Source: Lytechinus variegatus (lineage: Eukaryota > Echinodermata > Echinoidea > Temnopleuroida > Toxopneustidae). Taken from it: 64,000 nt of DNA. Below, one piece after another: positions 10,601 through 25,600 of this stretch (the stretch's first letter is position 1; the number at the start of each line of letters is the position of its first letter). Below the pieces are notes generated by a model. That model was not told where the DNA came from. It saw only the letters and a program-made list of their open reading frames with translations, and searched no databases. Made by a program: the position numbers and the translations under genes. The stretch lies in contig NC_054741.1 of the NCBI RefSeq assembly GCF_018143015.1, positions 65,818,697 to 65,882,696 of the forward strand. The letters are read 5' to 3'.

Positions 10601-13600
10601 TAAATGTGCAAAATAACCTCTTAAACAAGTTTTTCGCGAGCTTCATTAACACATTTTGGCCCCAAAAAAGTTGTCGCCAGAATATGACCCCTAAACAAGT
10701 GTTGCCTTCTTGCTAACAAATATATTTGAATAAATTATAGACAAAACTATATTCAAGGGTATTGCATGCCCCCCAGTGCAGTTAGGGTTAAAATACCACA
10801 AGCAGGAAGAAGAACCTGAACACTTCATAAACGAGGAGGAAAGCCTCGGGGAAAAAGCTTGGGGAAAAAACATACCCACGTTTGGCTAGTCTTAGAAAAA
10901 ATAGCTTTGGAAAAAAATACCCTAAATACGTTTGACCCCGCGATTGACCATTGGCCAGTCTTTCAAAACCAACCTTAATTTTGAAAATCGGTGTTTTTGA
11001 TACCCTTAACGAGTGCACGCGCGGCCCACATCCAAAACTGAAAAAACGCCCCTTTAAACGAGTTTTTTTGGGGGGACATGCGTGTGTACAGCAATATATT
11101 TGACTGCCCCCCCGGGTACAGAGTCATCTTCTTTACCCATGTGATATTCAAATGCAGAATGCATACGACAAACTTTCAGAACAGCACACTTGTCTGGGTG
11201 GAAGCAAAGTTGCCATTTCTCAGCCCTTCTAGCAGTGATAGGTCATTCTGAAGTTGCCGACAAGACCCAGGTAGATCCGAGTGGGCATAAAGCTTTGTAT
11301 CATCCGCAAAAATCTTGATATTTGATTGCTCTGTAATGGGAAGATCATTAATGTATGCCAAGAACAGACAGGGACCGAGCACACTACCCTGAGGAATACA
11401 ACGATATGCTTGAGACTTCACACCAGTTCGACTCCTATCAAGTCAGAGGTCGATCTTCTAAAGCCCTTTTCACAATTATTGGTCAGCGACCATTTTGTGA
11501 CCTTTTGGTCGTAAGACAGGCCGCAACGGGCATCACAAACGCAACAGCTGTCGTACGACAAACCTTTGCACGAGTCATTCGAATTTTGAGATATACATGT
11601 ATGTATCTCTATGCCTTTGGTTCACATGCGAGTGTTGCACGAGTCATTGCCAGTGGCTTCACACCAGTGTAATTAGTTGTACGTCACTGATTGCCTAGTC
11701 GTGAGGTCGCAATAGTCGATGTGAGGCAACGCGGTCGATTGTACGATTGAATGAAACAGGTGCGAGCTTTGGCGTAACTACGAGGGGGGGGGGGGCATGG
11801 GGGGCACGTGCCCCCTTCCCCTCTATGGTTGTAGGAAAGAAGAAATTAATGTTCATTATAATGTTATATGTCATAATTATGTTATGCTATATTACATAAA
11901 CACTTTTTAATAACTTTATGAAACATAATTTGCTCGGGGCCTATGTCTTCATTTTCCTGGTGCTCGCATTCTCTGTTTAACGATATACAATCCTGATATA
12001 CTAAAACCTCCTGTTTCCAAGTCAATATACACCAAATATATTTCCTCGCACTTCGAGATCTTATTTGTTTTATGTATAATAGCATGCTTCTTTTTCATGA
12101 CGACTTAAAGTGATTTTTAAGGTCTTGATATAAAACATTTCATGTCCGTGCTTACGTTCGCATCAGTGGATTGGTGAGATATGTCTGCTCTCCATGAATT
12201 CCTAAAATCAGACCTTAAAATGTTCCTATTCTGTTCTGAATATAAAAAAGCGCGAGCTGAAAACTTTTTCATCTGGTTAGTGAAATACGTACGGTCTTAG
12301 TGAATTCCTACGAAAAATCCTTAGAATGCCCTTCTTCGGGTCTGAATTTCCTAATTTTTTAGCTCGCACTTCGCACTCGCAATATTTGATAGAGAGATGC
12401 GTATTATAATCATGATTACTATGACTACAAAAAGTGCGTCATGTGTTCACATGTAATTCTAACAAAATCTGCAAGCGATTGGCACTCGAATAAGATGGCT
12501 ATGGTGAGATATGTATACTTTTAATGAATTCCTTAAAAATAGAGTCCTTAAAATCTTTCTTTTTGGGGTCGATATATACAAAATTTTCAGCTCGCGCTTC
12601 GCGCTCACATTGTAAAGCGAGACAGGGACGTATCTTGATTACAAAATTTTTTCCCCTTTTTAGGTCTGAATATCAAAAATTTTCAGCTCGCGCTTCGCGC
12701 TCGCATCATTTAATCAGTGACATATCCGTTTAATAGCACTGTCCTTAAAATACCTTTATTAGGTCAGTATACCTGGCAACTGAGCGCGCTTCGCGCGCTC
12801 ACTACGTGAATCAAAATTTTGGTGGTGACCCACGGTAGGCCACTGTATGCGAGTATTCATGCTAGTGGTGTAAGATATAAAACCTCAATTGATCGTTAAA
12901 TCAAGAGGCAGCAGGATAAAGATGCAAAGAAGAGAATTACAGAAGGATCTTGAGTTTTGAAGCTCATAACTCTCCTATACTGCACTACCGTATGGAACGG
13001 TTGCATACATGCACATGCAGTCGGAGGTAAGTACTGAATAGTTGTCTGTCGTGTTGCGATTGGTCGTGCAATAGTCTATAAATGTAGGCCTGTTATTAAT
13101 GCACAGAGTCGCAAGACTGACCTGCACTGTACATAGGTCGCTAGCGAACACGTGCAAGTATCACTAATACTAATTAGCCCTCAAGCCGATTAAACGCGAC
13201 TACTTAGTTTTGCCAACAGTTTCTTGCAACGTTGAACAACACTCACGCGACTGGTTTTACGATCTAATGCTAGTGAGTCCATCGAATTTGATCACGTCGT
13301 ATGGATATTAGACATGTTCAAATTTTAGATGCGACCAGCCACGACCACCTCGGGTTCGTGCAATCGCCTACAACGACCGCGAGTGATCGCAAGACACCAA
13401 GCCATCGATCGTGCAGCACCAGGGAAACTGATCACGAATCAACGTGAAAGGGGCTTTTAACAAGTTCTCACAACTATAAAGAGATCGGTTTTAAACTTCT
13501 CTCATTCTCTTTCAGTCTAAGTATTTGATTGGGCATGTCATCGAAGATGAGATGAATTCTGCGTTAACATGTTTGATGTTCATATACATCCATGGTAATC

Positions 13601-15762
13601 GGCTAATGTACATTCCATTTGAAATTTTGAACAATTATCCTTTAAGTTTATATGACTATGCTTCGATATAAAGCAAATGACTTGGTATTCTTTTCATTTT
13701 ATTCTCTCAGATATCAAACTCTCCGTATCGAGCCGAAAGGAGCTATCCAGAATGATTACATCCATCACTTAGCCGAGACTTTGGACGAAAAGGTGATTCT
13801 TGTGATGATTATTAAGGGGCTGCCACACCTAACCGTTTTAGCTAGCGTATGTCGACATAGGCCTAGTATGCTATGGAAAGACGCTTTCTATATCCCATTT
13901 TCTTGACATTAAAATATGTCTTTTCATAGATAAAGGCACCATCTTAAAGGATCTTTGAAGAAATGGGCTTAGTGATATTATACATGTTAGGCCTACAAAT
14001 ACTTATGCAACAATGTAATACCACTACCAGTTTCATAAGAGTTTTAGCCAATATAAGGACATGAATCACAAAGGGGAGGGTTGGTCGGGGGAGGGGGGGG
14101 GATCTCGCCTTTAACAGCTTTTTTTTTAATCCTTTATATGATTCCCTATGTGTGTATGCGTTGTAACATAGGGGTGTGACTTAATGATGACTGGTGTTGG
14201 GAAGGATGTGTGGGGTGTATGTGTAAGGGTGAGCGTGTGAGTGCGCAGCATCGTTATACAGAAATTATCACGGTAATTCAAACCAATCAATTTATAATTA
14301 TGTATCTGAGTATACATTACCCTATAATGATGTTATTTTCTGTTTTATGCATTCATACTGCAGATATCTTGTATATTTTTAACTTAGAATTTGATTATGA
14401 TTCGTAATTATTTGTACAAACCTACCCACATGTATTATCACCTGGTAAGAATTATATGTGTTACTCTTGTATTAAGATTGAGTGCCTTTTACTTTGTATA
14501 TTTGTTCATGGCACGGCCCCAATGCAAACCAGACTCCGTATCTGTTTGGGTATTTTACCGTGTGATAACAAAATTGGTCTATCTAATCTACCTCCATGAT
14601 CTATCTATTTATCTCTCTCTATCTATACGTCATAAAAAGTTTAAGACATTTTTTACAGACTTGACTATGATAAAAATATGTACATTTATCGTCTTAATGA
14701 ATCTCGAATAAGATATTTTAGTTACAGGTGGTATTGGCCCAAGGTTTGCAATGTAAATAAAGGCAATGTTCTCGATACAAGTTTAAGAGAGGGCAACAAG
14801 TTATATTATAATATTCATGATGATGGTAATATATATTTTTAGGGGAAGGGAATGGTATTTCCTCGCACTTCGAGTTATTATTATTGTCTTAATTCACGGT
14901 TCTTGCGGCAAATTACTTAAATTCGTTGTGTTAGTGACTAGGGGTATCAACGTACGGTGTTAGTGACTAGGGGTATCAACGTACGGTGTTAGTGACTAGG
15001 GGTATCAACGTACGGTGTTTGTTTTGTTACGATTGTAGGTCCTCCGTCCATCGGCTGAACAATGATTTTTTTATTCAGTGTCTGATAAACAATATTCTAT
15101 ATATCATGCAGATAGATCAAAGGAAATTTGGTCACTTTATTGATCAAAAAAGTTCTTTCTTTTTGAATTTCGTCTTTTGAATGTCATTTTCCTAATTTTC
15201 CTAATGAGACTGTATATCCGATTTTACGTCAATTTCGTTAAAATAGCGTTATTTGTTTTCTTGAAAATATCAGAATGATGACCCATAACATCTTTATTCT
15301 TTGATATTTAGTACGATTTCTGGACTCACACCCGAAATGGTTTCACTGATGTGATGATGGCACCCAATCTTGTGGGAGGTTTCAAGTATCTCCTGGAGTC
15401 ACGTGACATTGACTACCATGTCATGATTGAGGACGTCCAAAAGCTCATCGATAACCAGGATGGTATCCTACCTTCAGCTGGTTTTTACGAGACCTATCAC
15501 TCATACGACGAGGTAGGCAGATGTCACATGGTGGCAAATCATCCACTTCATGGTGGATTTTAAAGAAAGGATGCAGTAAACATCATTTCTACCGCTTATT
15601 TTCTCACATTTCCCACATTGCGGGCGCAGTACCAGGCCTGTCATATCTCCATGGCTTTACTAACAACGCACTCGCGATTTGGACTATGTCATTGAGCAGT
15701 GGCGTAGACAGGTCCTTAGACCTGGGGGGGATGATCCCGAGCTGGGTCATACTTTATATATA

Positions 15763-15803
<41 letters not shown>

Positions 15804-18800
15804 CATATATATATATATATAATTAATATATAAATATAAAGAATGAAGGAGATAACGTACTCGATATAAACAAAATATCATGGGCCAAAGCAGACGAGTT
15901 AAAGATAACAAAATAACACGATCTGCCTCATGGATTATCTCGTGTGTCTTTTAATCACTTTGCTTTCAGCAATAAACAGGGCATCCAGTAATAAACAAAC
16001 TTCCTTGCACATTTTTCATGGCAGTAATCTTTTGTTTGATTAATGACAATGAGTAAAGATGATCATAAGAGAAATGTCATTTGTCGGATGTCTAGTTATC
16101 ATCTTGGTCATGACAGTCCTGCTAAACATGATCTGGAATAACTAGTATTCCTTATTTTACTAGTATAGTAGTATACTCTTTTAAAAGTAGCGATATTGTT
16201 AATGATCAAACGAATGAATCAACAACTAAAGGAATAAACAAATAAACAGCCAAATAACTAAAAAAAATATCAATTACAATTATAGTAATAGGGGTAAAAT
16301 AAAAAAGCTCAACATTATATTTCTTATACACGTGCAGATATGCGGACACTAAAATGATAAGCACACTCTGTTTAAAATTACCATGATTACAAAGGCTTGA
16401 TTGAATTAAGTATGGAAATGAAATAAACCTCACCGGGTTGTCGGAAGTAAACTGTATAGATAGTAACTTGTTATAATTTCGATTCATTTCTTATTATGTA
16501 CCTTGTTATGATGATTATGATAAAAACATAGGTAAGGAAATGTAACAGTTTATAACCTTCAAACCTAGAAGACTGCGCACGTACAGAAATCACTGGTATA
16601 AGTAATTCCAAAATACATTGCGCCTCGACTTACTTCTTCTTGAAATTGGAAGACGTTTATTTTCACCCAATATAGTTATGCAAAACAGTCCTTAACAGTA
16701 AAGGATTTTTTTCATTCCAAAATCATTCATTTACTAATTCGCTCCTTAGAGACTGAAAATTTTCACCTTTCCTTTGCAAAGTAGGGGTTGAGGACATGGC
16801 CAGCAGGGAAAAGGGTCAGTGTATGTGTATAGGTAATTTCTTATTAATTCGTTTGAACAGTGTTAATGTGTTATGAAAGCAATTGCTCTGAAAGGGAGTG
16901 ATTAAGCGACACTTTCTTAAATCTGTAATGAAATATTTTGAACTTATCTCCTTTGCAAATACATAATTATTATAAAGAAATGTACTTGGTTAAACTCTGA
17001 ATAACGATCCTTAAATGTATATGACGACGCAAGACAGTTGTTATTACTTAAAACTTGCAAGTTGTAAATGCATATAAGATGATTGACTCTGAACAAAAGT
17101 CCAACTTTGATCATGTTTGTCATAGCTGTACGTTATGATTATTACTGCTATTATTATTGATTGATTTTAACTAGCATTCATTGCTTTATTACTGTATAGT
17201 TTTGCTTCTTCCCCACAGAAACCTGGGGGGATGATTGTACACACCATCCCCCCACCTAAAATTCTGGGGGATGCATCCCCCCATCCCCCCCCCCCCGCTA
17301 TCTACGCCCCTGTCATTGAGTTCATGAAGTTAACATAATACTTTTGTTTTTCTTGAGAAAAAATATGTGTTAGAATACTGAAAAAATACTTCAATTTGTA
17401 TGACTGATTTTGAAAGAGAAGAGCGCGCCTCTTCCATGTATTCGCCGACTTTTATCTAACATGCCTACTGCGTGATTTTTTTGATGGCGATGAATATTTT
17501 GTCCTATACACAGCGTATCATTAAAAAAGTTTACACTTTGAAAAAGTCCTGGGAATTAAAAAATATACATAATTCTTTCAAGTTTACTCTTGAGTTTGGG
17601 TTTCATCTATCAAATGAAAATAAAACTGTTGACAGAATGTTACACTTGTGTGAGCACTATACATTTTGCAAAGCTCGCAGAAATTTTCAGTGTGTTAAGG
17701 AAAGAAAGCGAGAACAAACTGAATGTTTCATACATTTCTACATTTCTTTTGCGTTGTTAGCAAATTAAAATAAAACGGAGACATTTTCTAACAATTTTGC
17801 CACCCAAATTCACATTTTAACTAGGTAAGCACAACCTTTGCCATTTTTGTGTCAGCTGGATCTGAGGACATAACTGAATGTAAACAAAATTTATTTCAGA
17901 CATCTCCATCGTTCTTTCACTATTTTTGGTCATTTAAAACGGCACATTTCATATACTCGTTTCTCCACTTTTCCCAAGCTTGATAATGATTAACAAAACG
18001 AAAATCAAGCCTAAGCCATTTCATGTGAATCATAGCTCCATATAAAGCAGATATCATCACGATGGCCTAGATGTTTCGGGAGGCGAGGGACGCAATGGCG
18101 CTCTATGAAGTGTTTGGGCAAGAAAACAAGTTAATTTGTACAGATAAAAGGTGTCTTCAAATCAATCTTCCCCGCTCAATTCCGTGTGTTTTTCATGATT
18201 AATTTCTACTTTTATTCGTATAACCATTTTCAATTTATGCGCAAATCATCTTCCACGAACTTTTTAAAAGTAAGTGGTGCTCACATTAAGCGGAAATTAT
18301 TTTCGACATCTATATTGTCATTTTGCTTAAAGAGATCTGTACCAATGTTGAAATGGGAAAAATGCTTCAAGATATTACAAATATACAATTCTACAGGATT
18401 ATTTCTTATTCTTTTCGTACGCACTGCACATCTTACTGACAAAGAGGTCCTGTCACATTTTAAATCATTTCAATTCTGCCAGAAAAATATCGGTTTTTCA
18501 TACCTCCATCGATACTTACCGGGCGTTTGATGAAAATAAAATTTGACACTTGTTTTGCATGCATTTAAAGGTCAAGTCCACCTCAGAAAAATGTTGATTT
18601 GAATCAATAGAAAAAAAAAATCAGACAAGCACAATGCTGAAAATTTCATAAAAATCGGATGTAAAATAAGAAAGTTATGGCATTTTAAAGTTTCGCTTAT
18701 TTTCAACAAAATAGTTATATGAACGAGCCAGTTACATCCAAATGAGAGAGTCTATGATGTCACTTACTCACTGTTTCTTTTGTTTTTTTATTGTTTGAAT

Positions 18801-19572
18801 TATACAATATTGCAATTTTTACGAATTTGACGATTAGGACCTCCTTGCCTGAAGCACAAAATGTTAAAATAATGGAATTCCACGTGTTCAGGGAAGAATG
18901 AAACTTCATTTCACATGACAATCACGAGAAAATAAAAATATTTCATATTTCATATAATAAAATACAAAAGATATAGTGAGTGAGTGATGTCATGAACTCT
19001 CTCATGTGGATGTAACTGGCTCGTTCATATAACTATTTTGTTGAAAATAAGCGAAACATTAAAATGCCATAACTTTCTTATTTTACATCCGATTTTGATG
19101 AAATTTTCAGTGTTATGCTTGTTGAATTTTTCTCTTTTTATTCAAATCAAATTTTTGTTGGGGTGGACTTGTCCTTTAAATAAATCTCTCTCTATTCTGA
19201 ATGTCAGATCCAAACTTGGGTAACAGATATGGCTAACCAGTACAGCATCGCAGAGGAGATGAATTTCGCTACATCTTATCTTGGTAAACCAATCAACGGT
19301 CTGAAGGTAATTATTTGCATTGCTTCACAATAACCGTAGAATCCTCATACTCAACCTCTGCTGTCTATCACTGGAAATACCCAAAAACATTTTTTTTACC
19401 TTCACCGAAATTTGTTTATATTATTGATTCATACTGCACCTTGTTGCAGCACATTTTGGTAATTTACCAAAATGTGCCGTAACACACCCCACAAGGATAA
19501 AATTCTACTAATTTGGTACTTTACTTCCGATGAATACACACACACACACCCTCACATATATATATATGTGTA

Positions 19573-19633
<61 letters not shown>

Positions 19634-22600
19634 TACTTAGATACTTAGATACATATATATATATGTATATATTTGTATATATTCATAATTTGTATCTTTT
19701 TCAGATTAGCAAGAGCACGGGTGGGAGCACAAAGAGGATAGTCTATTTTCAAGGAGGTATCCATGCCCGTGAGTGGATCTCACCAGCAACTGTAATGTAC
19801 ATGACATATCAGGTTGGTATCCCGGTTGGTATACCGTTATTAGGGGACTCCATCTTCAATTATGGGGAAGTGATAAATTGATTCATTTCAATGTTAAGTG
19901 AAATATACATCCCACAAAAAGGGATACCCGTTTTCAGAGATAGACTTCACAATCATTAAACATGTTTTTACTATGAATTTGATACTTTTGGTAAGAATAG
20001 AATCTCATCTTTAATTTGAGACCAACAGCTCACTAATCAATCACGCATGGCAGATTACAGACAATAAATACGGAGGCCTATCAGAAACGATTTGCGCAGA
20101 AACTCAATGTGTTATCCCACCCTCATTTCAGGGAACAGTGAGAGAAATTTAGCCAAAAAATGCAAAATAAATGCCAATGAGCCAATCGTGGAATAAGCAC
20201 GGCTGTCGTATAACAAGTCAATCTTGTCAATTTTTTCAGCGCAACCAGAACATTGTGACATTAAAACTGTTTGCCACATATTAGGTATCAAAATGTAGAG
20301 AAATAATTGAATTGTGTGATAATGTAAATCAAATATCACAATTAATTTTCCTTATAAGAAAAACGATGTGGAATCCTAGTTTCCTCTTTTCTGGGACGCG
20401 CTGTATAAAACTAAAATGTTGATTTTTTTTTTTAGAGGATGCGAGCGAAGCACGAGCGTCTTGTACCGAGCACACTGTTAAAAAAAACCCGAATTTTCAG
20501 AAAAAAAATAAAATAATTTTTCTTATTAATTTTGCAGAAAGCAAAATTCATAAAACAGGAATTTTCTGCAATTTAACAGAACAGTTCTGTTTAAAAAGTG
20601 GAAAATGTGTAAAGTTCCATACACCAAATACCAATTTCCTGTGTTAGTTTACATGATATAATGTAAGATTAAGATCTCGAGACTCTGCTGCAGGAACTTA
20701 GTAAGGATAAATTTTCTAACAGTGCATAACAATGACAATAAAATAAAGCACTATTCTGCATTATGTATTATGAATAGGTGGATGACATTGTAAAAGCATG
20801 ATTACCTTGTTCACAGGTTAAAGTACTGCACATACTTATGTTTCATATCATGAATAAACCAAGCAGGCTATGGATTAGTCCCTAATGTACATCTTCCCCT
20901 TTATTGTACCCCGATCAAACATCCTGTCGATAAAAGACACAAAAATAAAAATATTCCTCAAGGTTTGATGAAAATCCATCAAAGATAAAGGAGTTATAGA
21001 TGTCAAATTCTTGTTTTTTGACGTCATAATTAAGGGATGGCTTCTCCACTATGTCATGTGACATAAATTCCCACAAATATAATTTTCTCAATAATTGGAA
21101 ATTAGTTTTATTCGTGCGAGGATATACACGTATCATCCGAAAAAAATCGTTTCATACAGAAAAAAAAACTACTCGGAAATATACTCGATGTTTGAACGAG
21201 CACCCCCTCTTAAGAAAGACTGACATTCATTTATTTTGTAGACATAAAACATCGAAGAAAATTCATGATTTTCATCCAACGTAAATTGCAGGGTTTTTCT
21301 TTTTGTTTCGCATGCATAGTAGAGCGGCGTCGTCAACACTGAAATCTTAACCAAGGTTAAGTTTTTGAAATGTCATCATTACTTAGAAAGCATATGGACC
21401 AATTTGATGAAACTTGAACGTAAGGGTAATCAAGTATTACTAAACATCTTACTCTTACCGATGCTTCTTAAAAAAATGATCTTCTTTATAATTGAGGTAC
21501 ATGATAATGTCTTTAGATAAATTCTTAATATCCAGTATGTCTTTGTTTGTATTACTATGAACACTGTATTTAAAGCCATGTTTTACTTTAACTAATTGTA
21601 TTTATCTATAATGCCATTTGAGGGTCTCTTTCGAAAACTAATATTCAGAATAGTGATCACAATAATGTTCACAATGAAGAAAACCTAACTACAAAATGAT
21701 TCATTTAGTTTGTATTTTTTCGGGACTTAGAGGGTAATTTTTACGAGTATATTTCTATTTTGCCCATTTGAATTTGCTGATATTTTGAGTTTTTAATTGA
21801 ATTTCGAGATAATTGTTTCACCACTGGAGAGCCTACCATATATTGTTGAACATTTAAAATATTGAAATAATCCTTAAAATTACCATTCTTGCGGTAAACT
21901 GACCTGATATCAATGATGAGATGTATAATCTGTTCGTATTTATAATAATTATTATGTAACTCTGCAGCTGTTGGAAAATAATGGTGAAGGCTTCCTCGAC
22001 GAGTTCGATTTTTACATCATTCCCTCACTCAACGTAGATGGATACCAGTACTCGTGGACAAATGTAAGCACTGAACTTACTATTGCAAGTACTTTGTAAA
22101 GGTTGCTTGGTTGTAAAGTAACCTCACCTCTCCCATAGATATAGACAGAGGCGTCGATCCGGGGGGGGGGGGCAGGGGGGCAATCGCCCCACCAATGAAA
22201 ATATTGGGTTGGGGGCTAACATATCGTTTTGCCCCCCCCCCCCCAATAATTCTGCATGTGGAAAAATAAAGTAAGATTGTAATGTTACACAGAAATCAGC
22301 AAGCGAGATTGTAATACACAACTCGTATTTCATTTAAAATCGTGCTCAAAATGTCCGCTTTTCAGATTGGAATTTAACAATTTTCAGCTCGCACTTCGCG
22401 CTCGCATCATTTCTGTAGCAATAACTCATACTTTTCATGATTAAATATGTGAATAGAATGTCCCGCTTTCAGTTCTAAACTTCAAAAGAATTCCCGCTTC
22501 TATTTGCAATAATCTTTTTTTTATATATATATCTTGTTCTATATTAAAATCGTCCATTAAACTGTCATTTTTTTCAGAACGTAATATCAAAATTTTCAGC

Positions 22601-25600
22601 ACGCGCTTAGCGCTCGCAGCTATTGTTCTTTTAGATACCCATCTTAATCACTGGTACAAAAAATGCTTAGAATATCGAGCTTTCAAGTCAGAATATATAC
22701 AAATTTCAGCTCGCATTATCTGTGTAGTGAGATATGTATCCTCCTCAATAGTTACTACAAACAGTCCTAAACAGGTACATTTTTCCTGTTTTCAAGTCAG
22801 TATAGCATAAAATTTCAGCTCGCGCTTCGCGCTCGCATTAAGTTTTGGGTGAGATATGTGCTTATGTATGGAATTCACATTCATTTATACCTTCACATTT
22901 TATTGTAAACAGGAGCGGATCAAGCTTTCACCAATAGGGAGAGGGGGGGGGGGGGCGAAAAAAAATGTTCAACTACATTTTCCCTGATCGGCTGCTCAAG
23001 TTGATTTATGTAGTTTCTTTAAAGAGGTAGTCCTTGAACAGTCACTTGATAGCTATATTCTGATAAAACAACATAAATTTATCATAGTCTCCTAAGCATT
23101 TTTTTTTAAAGTGTGAGCGCGAAGTGCGAGCTTAAATTTTTGGAAATTATATAGGCCTATAATTATTGCGAGTGCGCAACGCGAGCAGAAAGATTTAATA
23201 TAGGTTCTGGCCTGATGGAAAAGACGTATTTCACCAATCAAATAATGAGAGCGCGAAGCGCGAGCTAAATTTTTTGTGAACATTTCTGCCTTAAAAAATG
23301 GACGTGCGAAGCAATTTTTGTAATCATGAAAAGGACATGTATATAACTAAATAATGCGAGTGCGAAGCGCGAGCGGAAAAAATTAGATTTAACCGGACAC
23401 TTTATTCATGTTTAGTAAAGCATGAAAAGGATGGGTAATTGGGTATCTTCCTTCATTAATAATGCGAGCGAGTAGCGCGAGCAGAATTTTTTTCATTATT
23501 CTGAATGAAAAACCAATTGCATATCTCAATAAATATGCATGCTTGTTTTCGATTTACCTCCTAAAAATCTGTGCATTCTAAATAACTTTTCATCATGAAA
23601 ATCAATTATACGAGCGTGAAGCGCAAGCTGAAAATATTTGATATTCCGATTTGAAAAAGGATTAATCAAAGCACTATTTCAAGCACTGTGTAGGAAATTT
23701 TTTTAAATGGATATGAACCGTACGTAAACTATTCGAGCGCGAAGCGCGAGCTGATATTTTTATAATCATTATTTTGACCAAGAAAAGGGGCAATCTAAGG
23801 TTATTTAGTCATCATATGAAAATGATGAATGTATATCTTCCTCTTCCTTTCGATATTCTTTTTTTAAAAAAGGCACAATTTGATTATGAAGAATTCATGA
23901 AAAAAAAATCTTATTCATTAATTTCATAACCCTAAATGAGAGCGCGAAATTTGATAGATTAATAATAATAATGTTTTAATTACCTAGGGTAGCCACTTCA
24001 GGTAGTAAACTGCTCTTCCAGCGGGCCCTGCATAACAATATTTTAGTATTACCCTTCTCCAATCTAAATTATGAGCGCCTATAGCAAGAAGGCAGAAGGT
24101 CCCATTTTTAAAAGTCTTTGGTATGACTCGGCTAGGGATCGAACCCACGACCTCCCGTTCATGAAGCAGACGCTCTACCACTGAGCCACCATGTCCATTT
24201 TGTTTATATTAAGGCCTGAAAACGGGACATTTTAAGCACTTTTGTAATTTTGAACAGAATACATGGATTAATATATTTTTAACAATCCAAGCGCAAATCG
24301 CGAGCCGAAGTTGTTTTATTAAATGTCAGGAAATGGGATTTTAAGGAATTAGGTTATAGAATTACAATAGAGTATACATTACCCATCAAAACGCGAGGGC
24401 GCAGCGCTAGCTGACTGGTTTTGACAATTAAACATGAAAGGGATATTTTGAGAACTTTATGAAACACACGAAGAGAAAAAGAGTTTGCAAATCAAATAAT
24501 GGGAGCACGCAGAGCGGGCTGAAAGTGTTGATACTTAGACAATAAAACGGACATTTACAGAGCACTTTTTGAAAATCAATTTGTTAATCAAACAAAACTC
24601 TGAAAGCTCGATGTCCGAACTGAAATATGTTTGTATATTGACTTCAGTACTTGATATCTCAAGCCCCATATCAGCCTATTTTATGTATATCATTGAAGTC
24701 GTGGGGAGAGGGATCCTACGGGGGCGCGCGCACCCTTAGCCCCCCCCCCCCGATCCACGCCTTTATATTGACATGAAAGACGTCTTCCATTATATTTCAT
24801 TCACTTGTCTTCATCCCTTTTCCCCCTCCCCTCTCCTCTCTTTCCCTTCTCTTATTTTTCTTCTATCTTTCCTTCTTTCTTTTTTTGCTCCTTCAAAAAT
24901 AGTGGGGACATTTTATGTTGTGTCCCCCCTTTCCAAAAGGTGGGGGCGCGCGTCCCTGGGATTTCCGTCTAAGATAATTGCTACAGTTGTAAATCTGCAT
25001 GAAACTATCTTCAGTAGCTAATATGTAAGTAGTTAAGGACTCAATCGGTTGCTATTATTCAGTATTGCTCTACGTGTCACATTGTATTATTGATAACATT
25101 CAGCACGTATTCACCAAATTCTCGATTTTAGGTCTTCGTTATCTCTCAAAAACCTCATGCTAAAATACAATTTTTTTTAATTTTATAAATTACAAAAAGA
25201 TGATATTAATATCACATTGTTACCTGGGCTCGGTGTAAAAATGGCAGAGGTAAAAATGGCAGAAATAAAAATGGCAGAGGTAAAAATGGCACCTTCGCCA
25301 TTTTTACCTCTGCCATTTTCACCTTCGCCATTTTTACCTCTGCCATTTTCACCTTCGCCATTTTTACCTCTGCCATTTTTACCTCTGCCATTTTTACCTT
25401 TGCCATTTTTACCTCTGCCATTTTTACCTCTGCCATTTATACCTCTGCCATTTTTACCTCTGCCATTTTTACCTTTGCCATTTTCACCTTTGCCATTTTT
25501 ACCTCTGCCATTTTTACTTCTGGCATTTTCACCTTTGCCATTTTTACCTCTGCCATTTTTACCTTTGCCTTTTTTACCTCTGCCATTTTTACCTCTGCCA

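Noticed and set aside
11355..11672. 105-codon plus-strand frame
   Set aside because: It lies opposite the LINE reverse transcriptase frame and crosses into the next element; a shadow frame.
14928..15014. CRISPR array
   Set aside because: Only three direct repeats with no spacers, in an animal intron.
24125..24195. tRNA gene on the minus strand
   Set aside because: The A and B boxes are present but the anticodon stem does not pair and a SINE body with a tail follows; called a SINE instead.
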